In this document: positions 34,596 through 43,547 of the stretch, piece after piece | How positions within the stretch are numbered: position 1 is the stretch's first letter | Layout of the letters: every line of letters begins with the position of its first letter | Origin: FEN-1219 sp039933105 | GTDB lineage: Bacteria; Pseudomonadota; Gammaproteobacteria; Steroidobacterales; Rariloculaceae | Direction: 5' to 3' | Assembly (NCBI GenBank): GCA_039933105.1 | Contig: JBDTOT010000008.1 | Coordinates: forward strand, 1-64,000 | DNA: 64,000 nt | The notes under the pieces: model-generated | Database searches by the model: none | What the model saw: only the letters and a program-made list of their open reading frames with translations | Told to the model about the DNA's origin: nothing | Program-made: the position numbers and the translations under genes

Positions 34596-36104
34596 TTACG
34601 GCCGATTGCCGATCCCGTAGTAGTCGGCCACGGCGAGACCCGACGCCACTCCCGTGAACGGATCGTATTGCACGACCTTCGCCGGAAAACGGCGCTCGAG
34701 AATCTCTGTGAAGGCGGGAATGAGCGCCGAGCCTCCGGTCCGAAGCACCACGTCCACGTTCGACGGGGCGAGTCTGGCGTCGTCGAGCACTTTCTGAACC
34801 GCTCGGTCGAACGTTTCGAGCGGGCCGGAGATCATGGCCTCGAACTCGCCTCGCTCGAGCCTAACGTCGATGTCGATCTCCGGAATGTCGATCCGCACGA
34901 CCGGATCGACCGATAGGCGTTCCTTCGCCTTCTTCACTGCCTGGAACAGCTCGAACGAGAGATTCTGCGTGATGAGCTGATACAGGCGCTCGAACTTCCG
35001 AGCCCCCTCGTCGCCCATGTTCTTTCGTTCGATGATCGGCGTCGTGTATTCGTTCTGGTTGAGAAGATAGGTCACCGGCCAGTTCAGGAGCAGCTGCTCG
35101 TACTTCATGAACGGGAACGGAGTATCCACGTCGCGTCCGTCGACCCTGCGTTGCCAGCGCTCTCCCTTGCCCAGCAGCGGCAAGATGAGCTCGCGAACCA
35201 CGGTTTGGTCGATGAGATTTCCGCCGAGTCCGAGGCCGTGCACCGCCTCCACCTCGGCGCCGGACTCCTCGCAGCGGACGATGCACAGATCGAGCGTGCC
35301 GCCGCCGAAGTCGACCATGAGAATTCTGCGCGGCCGGTCGGCGCCGATCTCGTTCAAGTACCCGATGGCGGCGGCGATGGGCTCCGGGCAGAAGCTCTGT
35401 CGAACGATGCCTGCGTGGCGATAGGCTTCACTGACTCTGGCGAGTGCGAGCGCATCTCTGCGCGTGCCGCCGCCCTCGAACTGCACCGGATGGCCGAGGC
35501 ACCCGTGATCGATATCTTCGAGCGACAGCTTTTCGCTTCGAAGCGTGCTCCTAAGCCCGCTGCGCATCTTCTCGAGAATCGGCGTCATGAGCGCGACGAG
35601 ACGCATGCGCTTTCCGAACACGTCAATCCGCTCGTTGTCCTCGTCCGCGAGGAGCCGCTTGATGCCGTAGAAGAGCCGGCCCGGCAAACCGAAGTCGTCG
35701 ACCTCCTTGCCGTAGAGCGTGAACGTGTCAGCCGTGGTGGGCAGACCCGACTGCTCGTCGTTCTGGCCCGTCGAGAGGCGTGCCTCGCCGAGCACCTCCG
35801 CGCGAAACTCGACGCGTCGGCCTCGATTGCGCTCGATGTACTCGAGGATGGCGCGTTGGCCTACCTCGGCGCGGAACGCTCTATCGATGTAAGTGGCGGA
35901 GGGCATGACGAGGCCAAAGTTTTCCAGCGACACGACCGTGACGCGCTGGCCGTCGAATACTGCAACGGCACTGTTGCTTGTGCCGAAATCGAAGCCGATG
36001 CCTACCTTGGCGCCACGTTGCGCGCGGTCGCCAAACTTCGGTAGGTGGAATCCCGCGACCCTATTTCGGTCGCCTTCAAACGACGAAGATCGCCTGCGTG
36101 CCAA
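34596..36104 (-). CDS. Hsp70 family ATPase (DnaK/YegD-like)
   Basis: This 502-residue protein has actin/Hsp70 nucleotide-binding motifs: GIGFDFGTSNSAVAVF (phosphate 1), FCPEPIAAAIGYL, ILMVDFGGGTLDLCIV (phosphate 2) and VVLRTGGSALIPAF (adenosine). It lacks the ~200-residue substrate-binding and lid regions of DnaK, as do YegD-type proteins, so it is probably a specialised chaperone-like ATPase. The start is a TTG at 36104 with GGGAG seven bases upstream; no ATG is available before the first motif. It is a single gene, with the 450-bp gap on its 5' side. Confidence 0.82.
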   Translation of the reverse strand: MARRRSSSFEGDRNRVAGFHLPKFGDRAQRGAKVGIGFDFGTSNSAVAVFDGQRVTVVSLENFGLVMPSATYIDRAFRAEVGQRAILEYIERNRGRRVEFRAEVLGEARLSTGQNDEQSGLPTTADTFTLYGKEVDDFGLPGRLFYGIKRLLADEDNERIDVFGKRMRLVALMTPILEKMRSGLRSTLRSEKLSLEDIDHGCLGHPVQFEGGGTRRDALALARVSEAYRHAGIVRQSFCPEPIAAAIGYLNEIGADRPRRILMVDFGGGTLDLCIVRCEESGAEVEAVHGLGLGGNLIDQTVVRELILPLLGKGERWQRRVDGRDVDTPFPFMKYEQLLLNWPVTYLLNQNEYTTPIIERKNMGDEGARKFERLYQLITQNLSFELFQAVKKAKERLSVDPVVRIDIPEIDIDVRLERGEFEAMISGPLETFDRAVQKVLDDARLAPSNVDVVLRTGGSALIPAFTEILERRFPAKVVQYDPFTGVASGLAVADYYGIGNRP

Positions 36105-36555
36105 CAGTGCACTCCCGGAAAACGCCAGTGCGAGATCCTAGCCGCGCTGCAGCCCGCGAACCCGTGTTGTAAACTGAGATAGGGCTGTTAGCGCGGCGAT
36201 CGTGCGGTCGCGGTCGCGGTCGCGTTCACGTTGGCGTTCCGTCGCACGTGCGCCCCTCAGGACGTAGCCCGGTTGATGCGGATCCGGTACATGGGGTTAT
36301 GGAGCTGGCGTCACTATGCCGACGCTAACGGCCTAGCCACCTTATATCAGCCGTAGGTTCGAAATACCTATCCGCTTCTACTCCCTTCGACGATCAGACG
36401 GTCGAGGACGCCCTGGACAATAGGGTGCTGACTCAGCGCGTCGCACGCGAAGGACCTATACGAGCACCAAAGCACCCACAACGCACCGGTCGTCGCGCCG
36501 CGACGTTGAGTCGCCGGCCCGCGAGGCCGCGGCGCGGCAACGCGACGAGGCGCCG
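36105..36555. other. Intergenic gap with hexamer repeats, no supported gene
   Basis: No coding region is supported here. Around 36204-36226 there are three tandem copies of GCGGTC followed by variants (GCGTTC). At 36129-36148 a 20-base stretch matches 19 of 20 bases with 39494-39513, the sequence around the stop codon of the JmjC-type gene. The divergent promoters of the Hsp70-like and phospholipase genes should lie here, but I cannot point to boxes. Confidence 0.5.
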
Positions 36556-38685
36556 TTGCTGATCGAAGGCGACACTTGCTGGAAGCGAGCGCATGCGTTC
36601 CGTGCTGCGGCACTCGTCGATGCCGCCGACTATTTCGGCGCGCTGCGCTCGGCACTGCTGAAAGCCGAGCATTCGATCTACATCCTCGGCTGGGAGATCA
36701 ACAGCCGCACGAAGATCATCGGCGCGGGTCCGCGCACCGATCGCGCGCCGGTCGAACTCGGTAAGCTGTTGCGCTGGCTGCTGCGCCGGCGCCGCAAACT
36801 TCGGATTCACATCCTGCTGTGGGATTACTCCGTGTTCTACGCCGCGCAGCGAGAGCTCTTTCCGAGATGGATGTTCGGTTGGCGTAAACCGCGGCGCGTC
36901 GAGGTCCTGCTCGATAGTCATCTGCCGCTCGGCGCCTCTCACCACGAGAAGGCGGTCGTCGTCGACGATCAAGTCGCATTCTGCGGCGGCATGGATTTGA
37001 CGCTGCGGCGCTGGGACACCCAGGAGCACTGCGCCGCGGATTCGCGCCGTGTGGATCCGAGCGATCGCCCCTACGTTCCCGTTCACGACGTGCAGATGGT
37101 GGTCGATGGCGAAGCTGCGGAAGCGCTCGCGCAGCGCGCGCGCGAGCGCTGGGCGCACGCTGGCGGCAAACCCGCGAAAGTCGTCGACGCGCCCGTCGGC
37201 GATCGCTGGCCGGCCGGTGTTACGCCTGACTTCGAGCGCGTTCCGGTCGGCATCATGCGCACGCTCGGCGCAATCGACCAAGTGCCCGAGATACGCGAAA
37301 TCGAGCGTGCGACGGTGCGCGCGATCGGCAGTGCGGAGCGCCTGGTCTACATCGAAAACCAGTACGTGACGGCGAAGAGCGCGGCCGAGGCGCTGCTCGC
37401 GCGGATGCGGGAGCGGCCGAGTCTCGAGGCCATGGTCGTGACGTCGTCCGAGGCGCGCGGCTGGCTCGAGGCCGAGGCGATGGGCACCGGTCGGCAACTG
37501 TTCATGGCGCAGTTCGACGAGCCCGGCATCCGCGAACGCATCGGCTTCGTGTATCCGTACGTGCGCTGCGCCAGCGACGAGCGGATCGAGGACGTCGTGG
37601 CGGCAGGCGGCAGGTTTCCGGTGCACGTGCACGCGAAAGTGCTCGTCATCGACGAGCGCTTCCTGCGCATCGGCTCGTCGAACCTCGCGAACCGCTCGAT
37701 GGGGCTCGACACGGAGTGCGACGTGGCGGTGGAGGCGGCAACGCCCGCGCACCGGGACGCGATCGCGTCCATCCGCAATCGACTTATCGCGGAGCATTGG
37801 GGCGTCGACGAGCAGTCGATCGAAGGCGCGCTGGGGCGCGATGGCTCCGTCGTTCAGGCGCTCGACGCCCTGCGCAGCGACGCGCGCGGCGTTGCACCGG
37901 TGGAGCGCCGTGAGGTTGCGCCGGGCATCGTGATGGTGCTCGGCGACCCGGAGACCGTGGTCACAGCGGACGGGTTCGTGAACGACATCGCGCTCAAACA
38001 CGCACGCCCATACATCAAGTGGGTGCTGTGCGGAGCGACGGTCTTGCTCGCGACGGCGGCGTTATTCTTTCTGGCGAGGCTGCTGCCGATCGACTGGTCG
38101 CGCGCCGCCGAGCCGCTGCGTAGCGCGATCGAGTCCCTGCGCGGCAGCCCGTATCGCGTGCCGCTGGCGCTGCTTGCCTTCGTCGCCGGCAGCGTCGTGT
38201 CGTTCCCCATTCTGGTGATGATCGGTGCGACCGTGATCGCTCTCGGGCCCGTGCAAGGCTTCATCGTTGCTGCCACCGGTGCGTTGCTCGCCGCGACGGC
38301 GACGTTCGGCATCGGTCACCTGATCGGCAAGCGATTTCTGCGCCGTTGGCTCGGCAAGAAGGCGGACCTGCTCGAGCGCAAGCTCGAAGGGCGCGGCATC
38401 ATCGCGGTGGCGCTGATCCGCAAAGTGCCCATTGCGCCGTTCACAATTGTGAATCTACTGATAGGGGCCTCCGGCGGTGTGCGGTACCGCGAGTTCATCC
38501 TGGGCACCGCCATCGGCATGCTGCCGGGCATTGCGACGTTCGCGCTGATCGGCGACCGAGCGGCGCAAGTGTGGCGTGATCCGACCCCGCTCAACATCGC
38601 ACTGATCTGCGCGGCCATCGTCGCCTGGATCGGCGTCGTGCTCGGCACCCAGCGTCTTGCGAATCGCTTCCGGACGAAGAAATGA
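36556..38685 (+). CDS. Phospholipase D-like protein fused to a VTT membrane domain
   Basis: This 709-residue two-part protein has two HKD motifs in the N-terminal ~460 residues: HHEKAVVVDD (with CGGMD) and HVHAKVLVIDE (with GSSNLANRSM), so it should form a PLD active site that acts on phosphodiesters. The C-terminal ~220 residues carry six or so membrane segments with the VTT/SNARE-associated motif region (GSVVSFPILVMIGATVI; ALIRKVPIAPFTIVNLLIG). The family resembles cardiolipin synthase/PLD proteins fused to VTT lipid scramblase-like domains. The frame has no ATG or GTG at its head; a TTG at 36556 has GAGG six bases upstream. It overlaps the next gene by four bases. Confidence 0.83.
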   Translation: MLIEGDTCWKRAHAFRAAALVDAADYFGALRSALLKAEHSIYILGWEINSRTKIIGAGPRTDRAPVELGKLLRWLLRRRRKLRIHILLWDYSVFYAAQRELFPRWMFGWRKPRRVEVLLDSHLPLGASHHEKAVVVDDQVAFCGGMDLTLRRWDTQEHCAADSRRVDPSDRPYVPVHDVQMVVDGEAAEALAQRARERWAHAGGKPAKVVDAPVGDRWPAGVTPDFERVPVGIMRTLGAIDQVPEIREIERATVRAIGSAERLVYIENQYVTAKSAAEALLARMRERPSLEAMVVTSSEARGWLEAEAMGTGRQLFMAQFDEPGIRERIGFVYPYVRCASDERIEDVVAAGGRFPVHVHAKVLVIDERFLRIGSSNLANRSMGLDTECDVAVEAATPAHRDAIASIRNRLIAEHWGVDEQSIEGALGRDGSVVQALDALRSDARGVAPVERREVAPGIVMVLGDPETVVTADGFVNDIALKHARPYIKWVLCGATVLLATAALFFLARLLPIDWSRAAEPLRSAIESLRGSPYRVPLALLAFVAGSVVSFPILVMIGATVIALGPVQGFIVAATGALLAATATFGIGHLIGKRFLRRWLGKKADLLERKLEGRGIIAVALIRKVPIAPFTIVNLLIGASGGVRYREFILGTAIGMLPGIATFALIGDRAAQVWRDPTPLNIALICAAIVAWIGVVLGTQRLANRFRTKK

Positions 38686-39398
38686 CCGAAAGCGCCGGGA
38701 CGATCCGTGTTCTGACCTGGAACGTGCACGGCTGCGTCGGCCGCGACGGCGTCTGCGATCCCGACCGCGTCGCGCAGGTTCTCGACGCTGCGCAGCCGGA
38801 CATCTCCGCGCTGCAGGAAATCGACAACCGCACGCGCGCGGCGGCGCGCGATTCGTTTTCGTACTTCGGCGAGCTGTTTGGCTGGACGACGGTTTCGGCG
38901 CGAACGCTGACGGCGAAGGACGGCAACTACGGGCACATCGTGCTCAGCCGCTGGCCGATCGAGTCGCTCGGCGAGATCGACCTGTCTGTCCCACGGCGGG
39001 AGCCGCGCAAGGCGATCGTCGGCCGGATCGCGGCACCGGGCGGGCCGATCATCGTCATCGCGGCGCATCTCGGCCTGTGGCCTCGCGAACGTCGCAGCCA
39101 ATTCGCGCGGCTGCGTGAGCGCATCGACGCCATCGCCGAGCGGCCGCTGCTCGTGCTCGGCGACTTCAACGACTTTCCGGGCCGCGGGCTCGCCGAGCGC
39201 ACGTTGTGCCCCCCTCTCGAGCCGACGCCGGAGCTGCGCACCTATCCGTCGCGGTTCCCCTTGCTGCCGCTCGACCGAATCTGGTTCAGCGCCCCCCTCG
39301 AGCTCGCCACGATGGCGACGCTGCGCGACGCAAACCTGGTCTCCGACCACTTGCCGTTGCTCGCGAGCCTGCGGCGGGCCACCCCGACGTCCGCGTGA
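38682..39398 (+). CDS. Endonuclease/exonuclease/phosphatase family protein
   Basis: This 238-residue EEP-fold hydrolase has VLTWNVHG, ALQEID (catalytic Glu), VIAAHLGL, VLGDFNDFPG (Asp and Asn) and a final SDHLPL (catalytic His). All core residues of the metal-dependent phosphodiesterase site are present and no signal peptide is seen. Its ATG overlaps the stop of the PLD-VTT gene (ATGA). The pair recurs in proteobacteria and suggests lipid head-group or phosphodiester turnover; the actual substrate is unknown. Confidence 0.86.
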   Translation: MTESAGTIRVLTWNVHGCVGRDGVCDPDRVAQVLDAAQPDISALQEIDNRTRAAARDSFSYFGELFGWTTVSARTLTAKDGNYGHIVLSRWPIESLGEIDLSVPRREPRKAIVGRIAAPGGPIIVIAAHLGLWPRERRSQFARLRERIDAIAERPLLVLGDFNDFPGRGLAERTLCPPLEPTPELRTYPSRFPLLPLDRIWFSAPLELATMATLRDANLVSDHLPLLASLRRATPTSA

Positions 39399-39444
39399 AA
39401 CAGTCGGACCTGACGCTCGCAACTTTGCGCACGCGATCGTCAGG

Positions 39445-39490
39445 GAGGGCGTTACTTTACGAGCGGGGCTTGGCCAGCAAGACTCGCGAC
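39445..39490 (-). repeat. Copy of the 3' end of the hybrid kinase gene, 46 bp (left arm of a direct repeat)
   Basis: This 46-base stretch matches 40467-40512 at 42 positions. On the minus strand it encodes VASLAGQAPLVK and a stop, nearly the same as the last 12 residues and stop of the hybrid histidine kinase at 40474. It is a duplicated terminal scrap. The two copies are in the same orientation and bracket the JmjC-type gene. Confidence 0.65.
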
Positions 39491-39502
39491 AGATGCGAGG
39501 TC

Positions 39503-40432
39503 CTAGCCGCGCTTTCCCGTGGACACGTCCGGAGCTTGCTGAAAGGCCGAGCGTTCCTGCTGCAGCAACGCCGACAGATCCGAATTGGCAGCCAGCTGAG
39601 TCAATCGGTCCTTCGCCTGTCGCGCTAACCGCTCCACCTCCTCGTCGTCAGCCGCGTTGAGCCACGGGACACGCCGTCGCAGCTCGATGTCGGCTCCAGC
39701 CGCTGATGCGATTGCTTTCCGCAACAGGTCGGCGAAAGTGACGGACGCGAGACTGATCGTCAGATGCATTGACTCGCGATCGGTACAGAACGCCGAATGC
39801 ATCACTCCGCGGGGCAGATAGAGGACGTCGCCGCGGCTCAGTTCGAAATCGCGCGGTGGTGACGTGGGTCCGAATCGCTCGGCATCCCAATTGACATCCG
39901 CCAATGGCAGCTCGGACATGTTCTTGTACTGGTCGTGGATTTGCCAGTGCTTCTTGCCGTTGCACTGGACAACGAACACGTCGGTCAGATCGAAATGCGG
40001 GGGGAAGCCGACTTTTCCAGGCGGCGTAAGATAAATGTTGCCGTTGCACCGTCCAACGAAGTGTCGCTCGATGTCTTTGGTCAATTCATTGAGCTCAAGA
40101 TCGAATTTCTCGACATCTCGAATACGTATCGTTGCCCCGCGTCGGAGATTGTCCGCAACGACATCGAAATTGGTTTGTCCTGGTTTGCGCTGACGATCGA
40201 CGAATTGTCGTAAGTCCGTGCCGTCGAAGATGTCGATGTAAGGTGTGAGTAGATTGTCCTGACGCAGCAGATGCTCGACTCGCGGCATGTTGAAGACGCT
40301 CTCGAGCAGCGTCGGGTCCATGGCCGATTTGAAGTGAGCTACTCGTCGCTCGCGGATTTGGTCGTTGAAGTCCTCGAGGGACATTCCGCCCATCAGGCCG
40401 CGTAGAACGTTCTTGACTGGATGAGCTGACAT
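39503..40432 (-). CDS. JmjC/cupin-domain oxygenase-like protein
   Basis: This 309-residue cupin_4/JmjC-type protein has the iron-binding triad visible as HFD (His146, Asp148) and GVMHSA (His212). NIYLTPPGKVGFPPHFDLTD and VLYLPRG are the flanking strands. Relatives such as YcfD/RoxA hydroxylate ribosomal proteins or other targets with 2-oxoglutarate and Fe(II). The shorter length and missing C-terminal winged helix set this one apart, so the target is unknown. The ATG at 40432 is chosen over a TTG at 40444. It lies just downstream of the hybrid kinase in the same direction, between two repeats of the kinase gene end. Confidence 0.8.
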   Translation of the reverse strand: MSAHPVKNVLRGLMGGMSLEDFNDQIRERRVAHFKSAMDPTLLESVFNMPRVEHLLRQDNLLTPYIDIFDGTDLRQFVDRQRKPGQTNFDVVADNLRRGATIRIRDVEKFDLELNELTKDIERHFVGRCNGNIYLTPPGKVGFPPHFDLTDVFVVQCNGKKHWQIHDQYKNMSELPLADVNWDAERFGPTSPPRDFELSRGDVLYLPRGVMHSAFCTDRESMHLTISLASVTFADLLRKAIASAAGADIELRRRVPWLNAADDEEVERLARQAKDRLTQLAANSDLSALLQQERSAFQQAPDVSTGKRG

Positions 40433-40473
40433 TCTAGGTCTCAACGTCGTGCGAATATCTTAGCCTGAGGGCG

Positions 40474-42078
40474 CTACTTTACGAGCGGCGCTCGGCCCGC
40501 AAGACTCGCGACGGCGATGATGAGTTCGTGCGGGTCCACCGGCTTCGATAGATGAACCTGGTAGCCCGCGAGCCGTGTGCGTGTGCGGTCCTCGAGCCGC
40601 GAAAACGCCGTCAGCGCGATCGCGGCCACACGCCCCACGTCGCCCCCGAGTAGACGCACTTGACGGATGAGCTCGTAGCCGTCGCCGCCGGGCATGCCGA
40701 TGTCGCTGACGAGCACGTGCGGCTGAGTTCGCTGAATGGCTTCGAGAGCCGCGGCGGTAGATTCCGCGGTGACGACGTCGGCGCCGATTTGCCATAGCAG
40801 TCGGCGGACGAGCTCGCGTGCGTCGGGCTCATCGTCCGCCACTACGACTTTCACGCCGTCGAGCCGAATCGACACAGCCTCCTTGGCTATAACCGACATC
40901 GCCATTCGCGGGTAGGTGTTCGCTTCGTCGGCCGGGTTCTGCACCGCCGCCAAAGGGAGGTGCAGCGTAAACGTGGAGCCTCGGCCTAATCCTTCGCTGT
41001 GCGCTTCAATGGAGCCACCGTGCATCTCGACGAGATGCTTGACGATCGAGAGTCCCAGGCCGAGGCCCATCTGTGTTCCCGCCTCGACCGAATCCGATTG
41101 GCGAAACCGCTCGAACGCTTGCGCGAGAAACTCCGGCGTCATGCCTTGGCCGCTGTCAGTGACACTTACTTCGATATGCGAATTGATCAGTGCCATCACG
41201 ATGCGGATGAACCCGTTTTTCGGCGTGAACTTGACGGCATTGGTGAGCAGATTCCAGAACACCTGCTGGAGCCGCCCGGGGTCCCCGACCACGCTGACCG
41301 AAGGGTCGAGAATGCTCTGAATTCGAATGTGCCGCGCCTCTGCCGCGAGCCGAGTAGTTTCGATGGCGTGTTCGATCGTGGTGGCCAGATCGACGCGCTG
41401 CACGTCGAGCCGCAGCTTGCCGGAGATTATGCGAGCCATGTCGAGCAGATCGTCGACCAACTGCACCTGCACCTGAGTGTTTCGCTCGATGACGTTCAGG
41501 CCGTGAGCCGCGTCTGCGTTGCCCGCCGTTTGCTGCCGTAGCACGTGTGTCCAGCCGAGGATCGCACTCAATGGCGTACGCAGGTCGTGCGACACCATTG
41601 CGAGGAAGTCGTCCTTGATGCGACTGGCTTGCTCCACGAGTTTGCGTGCGGATCGCTCCGTCCGTGTGGATTGCTCGGCGAGTCTCTTGGCCTTGAGCAA
41701 CTCCTGTTCGAAGCGCCAGCGTTCCGTGGCATCGAAGATCGTCACTCTGACGATCTCGCCGGCCTGGCCTGGGAGTTGTTTGCGCGCGGCGTTCATCAGA
41801 ACGTGAAGCGTGCTGCCATCCGCACGAACTAGGTCGAGCGCGATCTCGCGGACGAACCGCTGCATTTGCAACAGCGGAGCGATGTGCGTCTCGTAGTAGA
41901 TGCGCCCGGGAACGCTGAGCAGCTCGGGGAAGCGGGTGCCCGCCAGCAGCTTGTCGCGGGAATACCGAGTCCAGGCGATGAACGTCTCGTTGACGCGGAC
42001 GATCGTGCCGTCGATCCGCGTCGACAGATACCCGACCGGGGCCTGCTCGAATAGCTCCTCTGGGCTCTCGTCGAACAA
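40474..42078 (-). CDS. PAS-containing hybrid histidine kinase
   Basis: This 534-residue soluble hybrid kinase has a PAS domain at ~1-115, a HisKA domain with MVSHDLRTPLSAI (His164), an HATPase_c domain with LLTNAVKFTP (N box), DSGQGM (G1) and MGLGLGLSIV (G2), and a C-terminal receiver with the acidic pair DDEP and phospho-acceptor Asp459 in VSDIGMPG. There are no membrane segments, so the signal is cytoplasmic. The start is a TTG at 42078, four bases after the stop of the RsbQ-like hydrolase. Its output partner is not in the window. The downstream copy of its 3' end is noted as a repeat. Confidence 0.88.
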   Translation of the reverse strand: MFDESPEELFEQAPVGYLSTRIDGTIVRVNETFIAWTRYSRDKLLAGTRFPELLSVPGRIYYETHIAPLLQMQRFVREIALDLVRADGSTLHVLMNAARKQLPGQAGEIVRVTIFDATERWRFEQELLKAKRLAEQSTRTERSARKLVEQASRIKDDFLAMVSHDLRTPLSAILGWTHVLRQQTAGNADAAHGLNVIERNTQVQVQLVDDLLDMARIISGKLRLDVQRVDLATTIEHAIETTRLAAEARHIRIQSILDPSVSVVGDPGRLQQVFWNLLTNAVKFTPKNGFIRIVMALINSHIEVSVTDSGQGMTPEFLAQAFERFRQSDSVEAGTQMGLGLGLSIVKHLVEMHGGSIEAHSEGLGRGSTFTLHLPLAAVQNPADEANTYPRMAMSVIAKEAVSIRLDGVKVVVADDEPDARELVRRLLWQIGADVVTAESTAAALEAIQRTQPHVLVSDIGMPGGDGYELIRQVRLLGGDVGRVAAIALTAFSRLEDRTRTRLAGYQVHLSKPVDPHELIIAVASLAGRAPLVK

Positions 42079-42082
42079 GCCG

Positions 42083-42883
42083 CTATGCCGTGTCTTCGAG
42101 AAACGACCGTATGGCGTTCGCCGTTTCCGCCGGCGCGCTCAGGTGTGGGCAATGGCCCGCGACGTCCAACACCGTGAGCCGGCTGCCGGCGATCCGACGG
42201 TGTACATATTCGCCCACCGCAAGCGGTGCTATCGCATCGTTGGCGCATTGCACGATCAAGCAGGGGAGTGCGACCCGCGGTAGATCTTCGCGGTTGTCCG
42301 AGAGGAACGTCACCCGGGCGAAATGCTTCGCGACCTCGGGATTCGTGCGGCAGAAACTTTCAGTGAGCTCTTCGGCAAGCTCCGGCCGTTCCGCGTTTCC
42401 CATGATCACAGGGGCCATGGTGCTCGACCAGCCGAGATGATTGCTGTCTAGAAAATCCAATAGTCCGTCGATGTCGGCACGGCTGAAGCCACCGACATAC
42501 GAGTCGTCGTTGACGTAGCACGGTGATGGCCCAATGAGCACAAGACGCTCAAAGCGCTGCGGCTCCTTCAGTGCAGCGAGCAGACCGATCATCGAGCTAA
42601 CGGAGTGGCCGACGAACGTCACGCGCTCCACTTCGAGCGCAGCGCAGATCTCGAGGACATCTGCCGCATAGCCGTCGAGCGTAGCGTAGCGCTCCGGGTC
42701 GAAGTACGACGCGTCGGAGCCGCCGTGCCCCACGTAGTCGAACAGCACCACGCGATAATCGGCGTCGAAGGCCGGAACGAGGAAGCGCCACATATTCTGG
42801 TCGCAGCCGAAGCCATGCGCGAAGATCAGCACGTGCCGCCCCCGCCCGAGAACGCGGACATTGTGGCGCTTGAGAATGTCCAT
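42083..42883 (-). CDS. Alpha/beta hydrolase of the RsbQ/KAI2 type
   Basis: This 266-residue hydrolase has the triad Ser94 (FVGHSVSSMIG), Asp216 (CANDAIAP) and His244 (AGHCPH), nearly the spacing of Bacillus RsbQ (96, 219, 247). FAHGFGCDQNMWR is the oxyanion strand. RsbQ works with the PAS-domain phosphatase RsbP, probably by making or delivering a small ligand to the PAS domain. Here the gene is immediately followed by a PAS hybrid kinase with a four-base gap, so a parallel ligand-sensing pair is likely. Its ATG is at 42883; 100 bases without a gene separate it from the haem lipoprotein gene. Confidence 0.85.
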   Translation of the reverse strand: MDILKRHNVRVLGRGRHVLIFAHGFGCDQNMWRFLVPAFDADYRVVLFDYVGHGGSDASYFDPERYATLDGYAADVLEICAALEVERVTFVGHSVSSMIGLLAALKEPQRFERLVLIGPSPCYVNDDSYVGGFSRADIDGLLDFLDSNHLGWSSTMAPVIMGNAERPELAEELTESFCRTNPEVAKHFARVTFLSDNREDLPRVALPCLIVQCANDAIAPLAVGEYVHRRIAGSRLTVLDVAGHCPHLSAPAETANAIRSFLEDTA

Positions 42884-42989
42884 GCACGGACTCGTGACGG
42901 TTGGGGCACCGAGTGTAGCCGAACTCTGCCGCGAGCGATGTCGGTGCTTTACCGTTCGACCTGGACCACGCGTCTCGGAAAAGCCCGGC

Positions 42990-43514
42990 TTATTTGCAGC
43001 GGTTCTCAGCCGTTCTCGGTCGCCACTTCCGATGGCAATGCACGCAGGAATCGTTGATCGGCTCCGAGAGCTCGATCATCGTGTCCCGATCTTTCGCTTG
43101 GGCCGCCGCATAGGCTTGTAGCCCCGCATCGCGGAGCTCCGCGACGAACTTCGACCAGGTGGGGTCGGAGACTGGAACCGCCATGCCGTTCGAGCACAGG
43201 CGGCCCGGCAGCGACAACAAGTTGGCGGACTCTGCGAGAGCCAACGCCGAATTCTCGATTGCCTGCCAGCCGCCAAAAACGCTCACGAGCGGGTCGGTGG
43301 CCATCGCGGGGTCTTTGACCGGTGGCCGTTCCAATGCTGCGGGATCTTCGGTTTGTGCGGAGAACAGCACGTTGGCGGCGGGATACACGACGCCCTGCAT
43401 GAGTTGGTTCAAAGTTGCGTGAACCACCTGAGTTTCGGTAAGCGGCGACGTTCGAGTCGTGCACGCCAACAACATCGCGGGCGTGAGCAAAAGAACCAGC
43501 GCTGTTCTAAGCAT
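42990..43514 (-). CDS. Haem-binding lipoprotein (cytochrome c'-like)
   Basis: This 174-residue protein has a lipobox LLAC (Cys18) and a single c-type haem site CVHCH near the C-terminus followed by RKW. The helical core (VVHATLNQLMQGVVYPAANV, SALALAESANLLSLPGRL) and C-terminal haem are like class II cytochrome c' proteins. It is predicted to be a periplasmic electron carrier or gas-binding protein held to the membrane by lipid. It follows the exported Rossmann gene with 33 bases between. Confidence 0.7.
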   Translation of the reverse strand: MLRTALVLLLTPAMLLACTTRTSPLTETQVVHATLNQLMQGVVYPAANVLFSAQTEDPAALERPPVKDPAMATDPLVSVFGGWQAIENSALALAESANLLSLPGRLCSNGMAVPVSDPTWSKFVAELRDAGLQAYAAAQAKDRDTMIELSEPINDSCVHCHRKWRPRTAENRCK

Positions 43515-43547
43515 GGGCGTGCGTCTCTCGTCCGCCAGCGGGGAACG

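Noticed and set aside
35151..36044. 297-codon plus-strand frame
   Set aside because: It is antisense to the Hsp70-like gene, which has all nucleotide-binding motifs.
36340..36385. Possible tRNA T-arm (GGTTCGAAAT with short flanking pairs)
   Set aside because: The stem pairs only if the loop is not the standard T-loop, and no anticodon or acceptor stem can be built around it.
36368..36655. 95-codon minus-strand frame in the gap before the phospholipase gene
   Set aside because: Most of it overlaps the phospholipase gene in antisense; only the final ~25 codons are free, with no match I recognise.
36433..38001. Long open frame (522 codons) on the minus strand
   Set aside because: It is antisense to the phospholipase D-VTT gene, whose HKD motifs are clear; the antisense product is His/Arg/Ala-rich and has no domain, as expected in GC-rich DNA.
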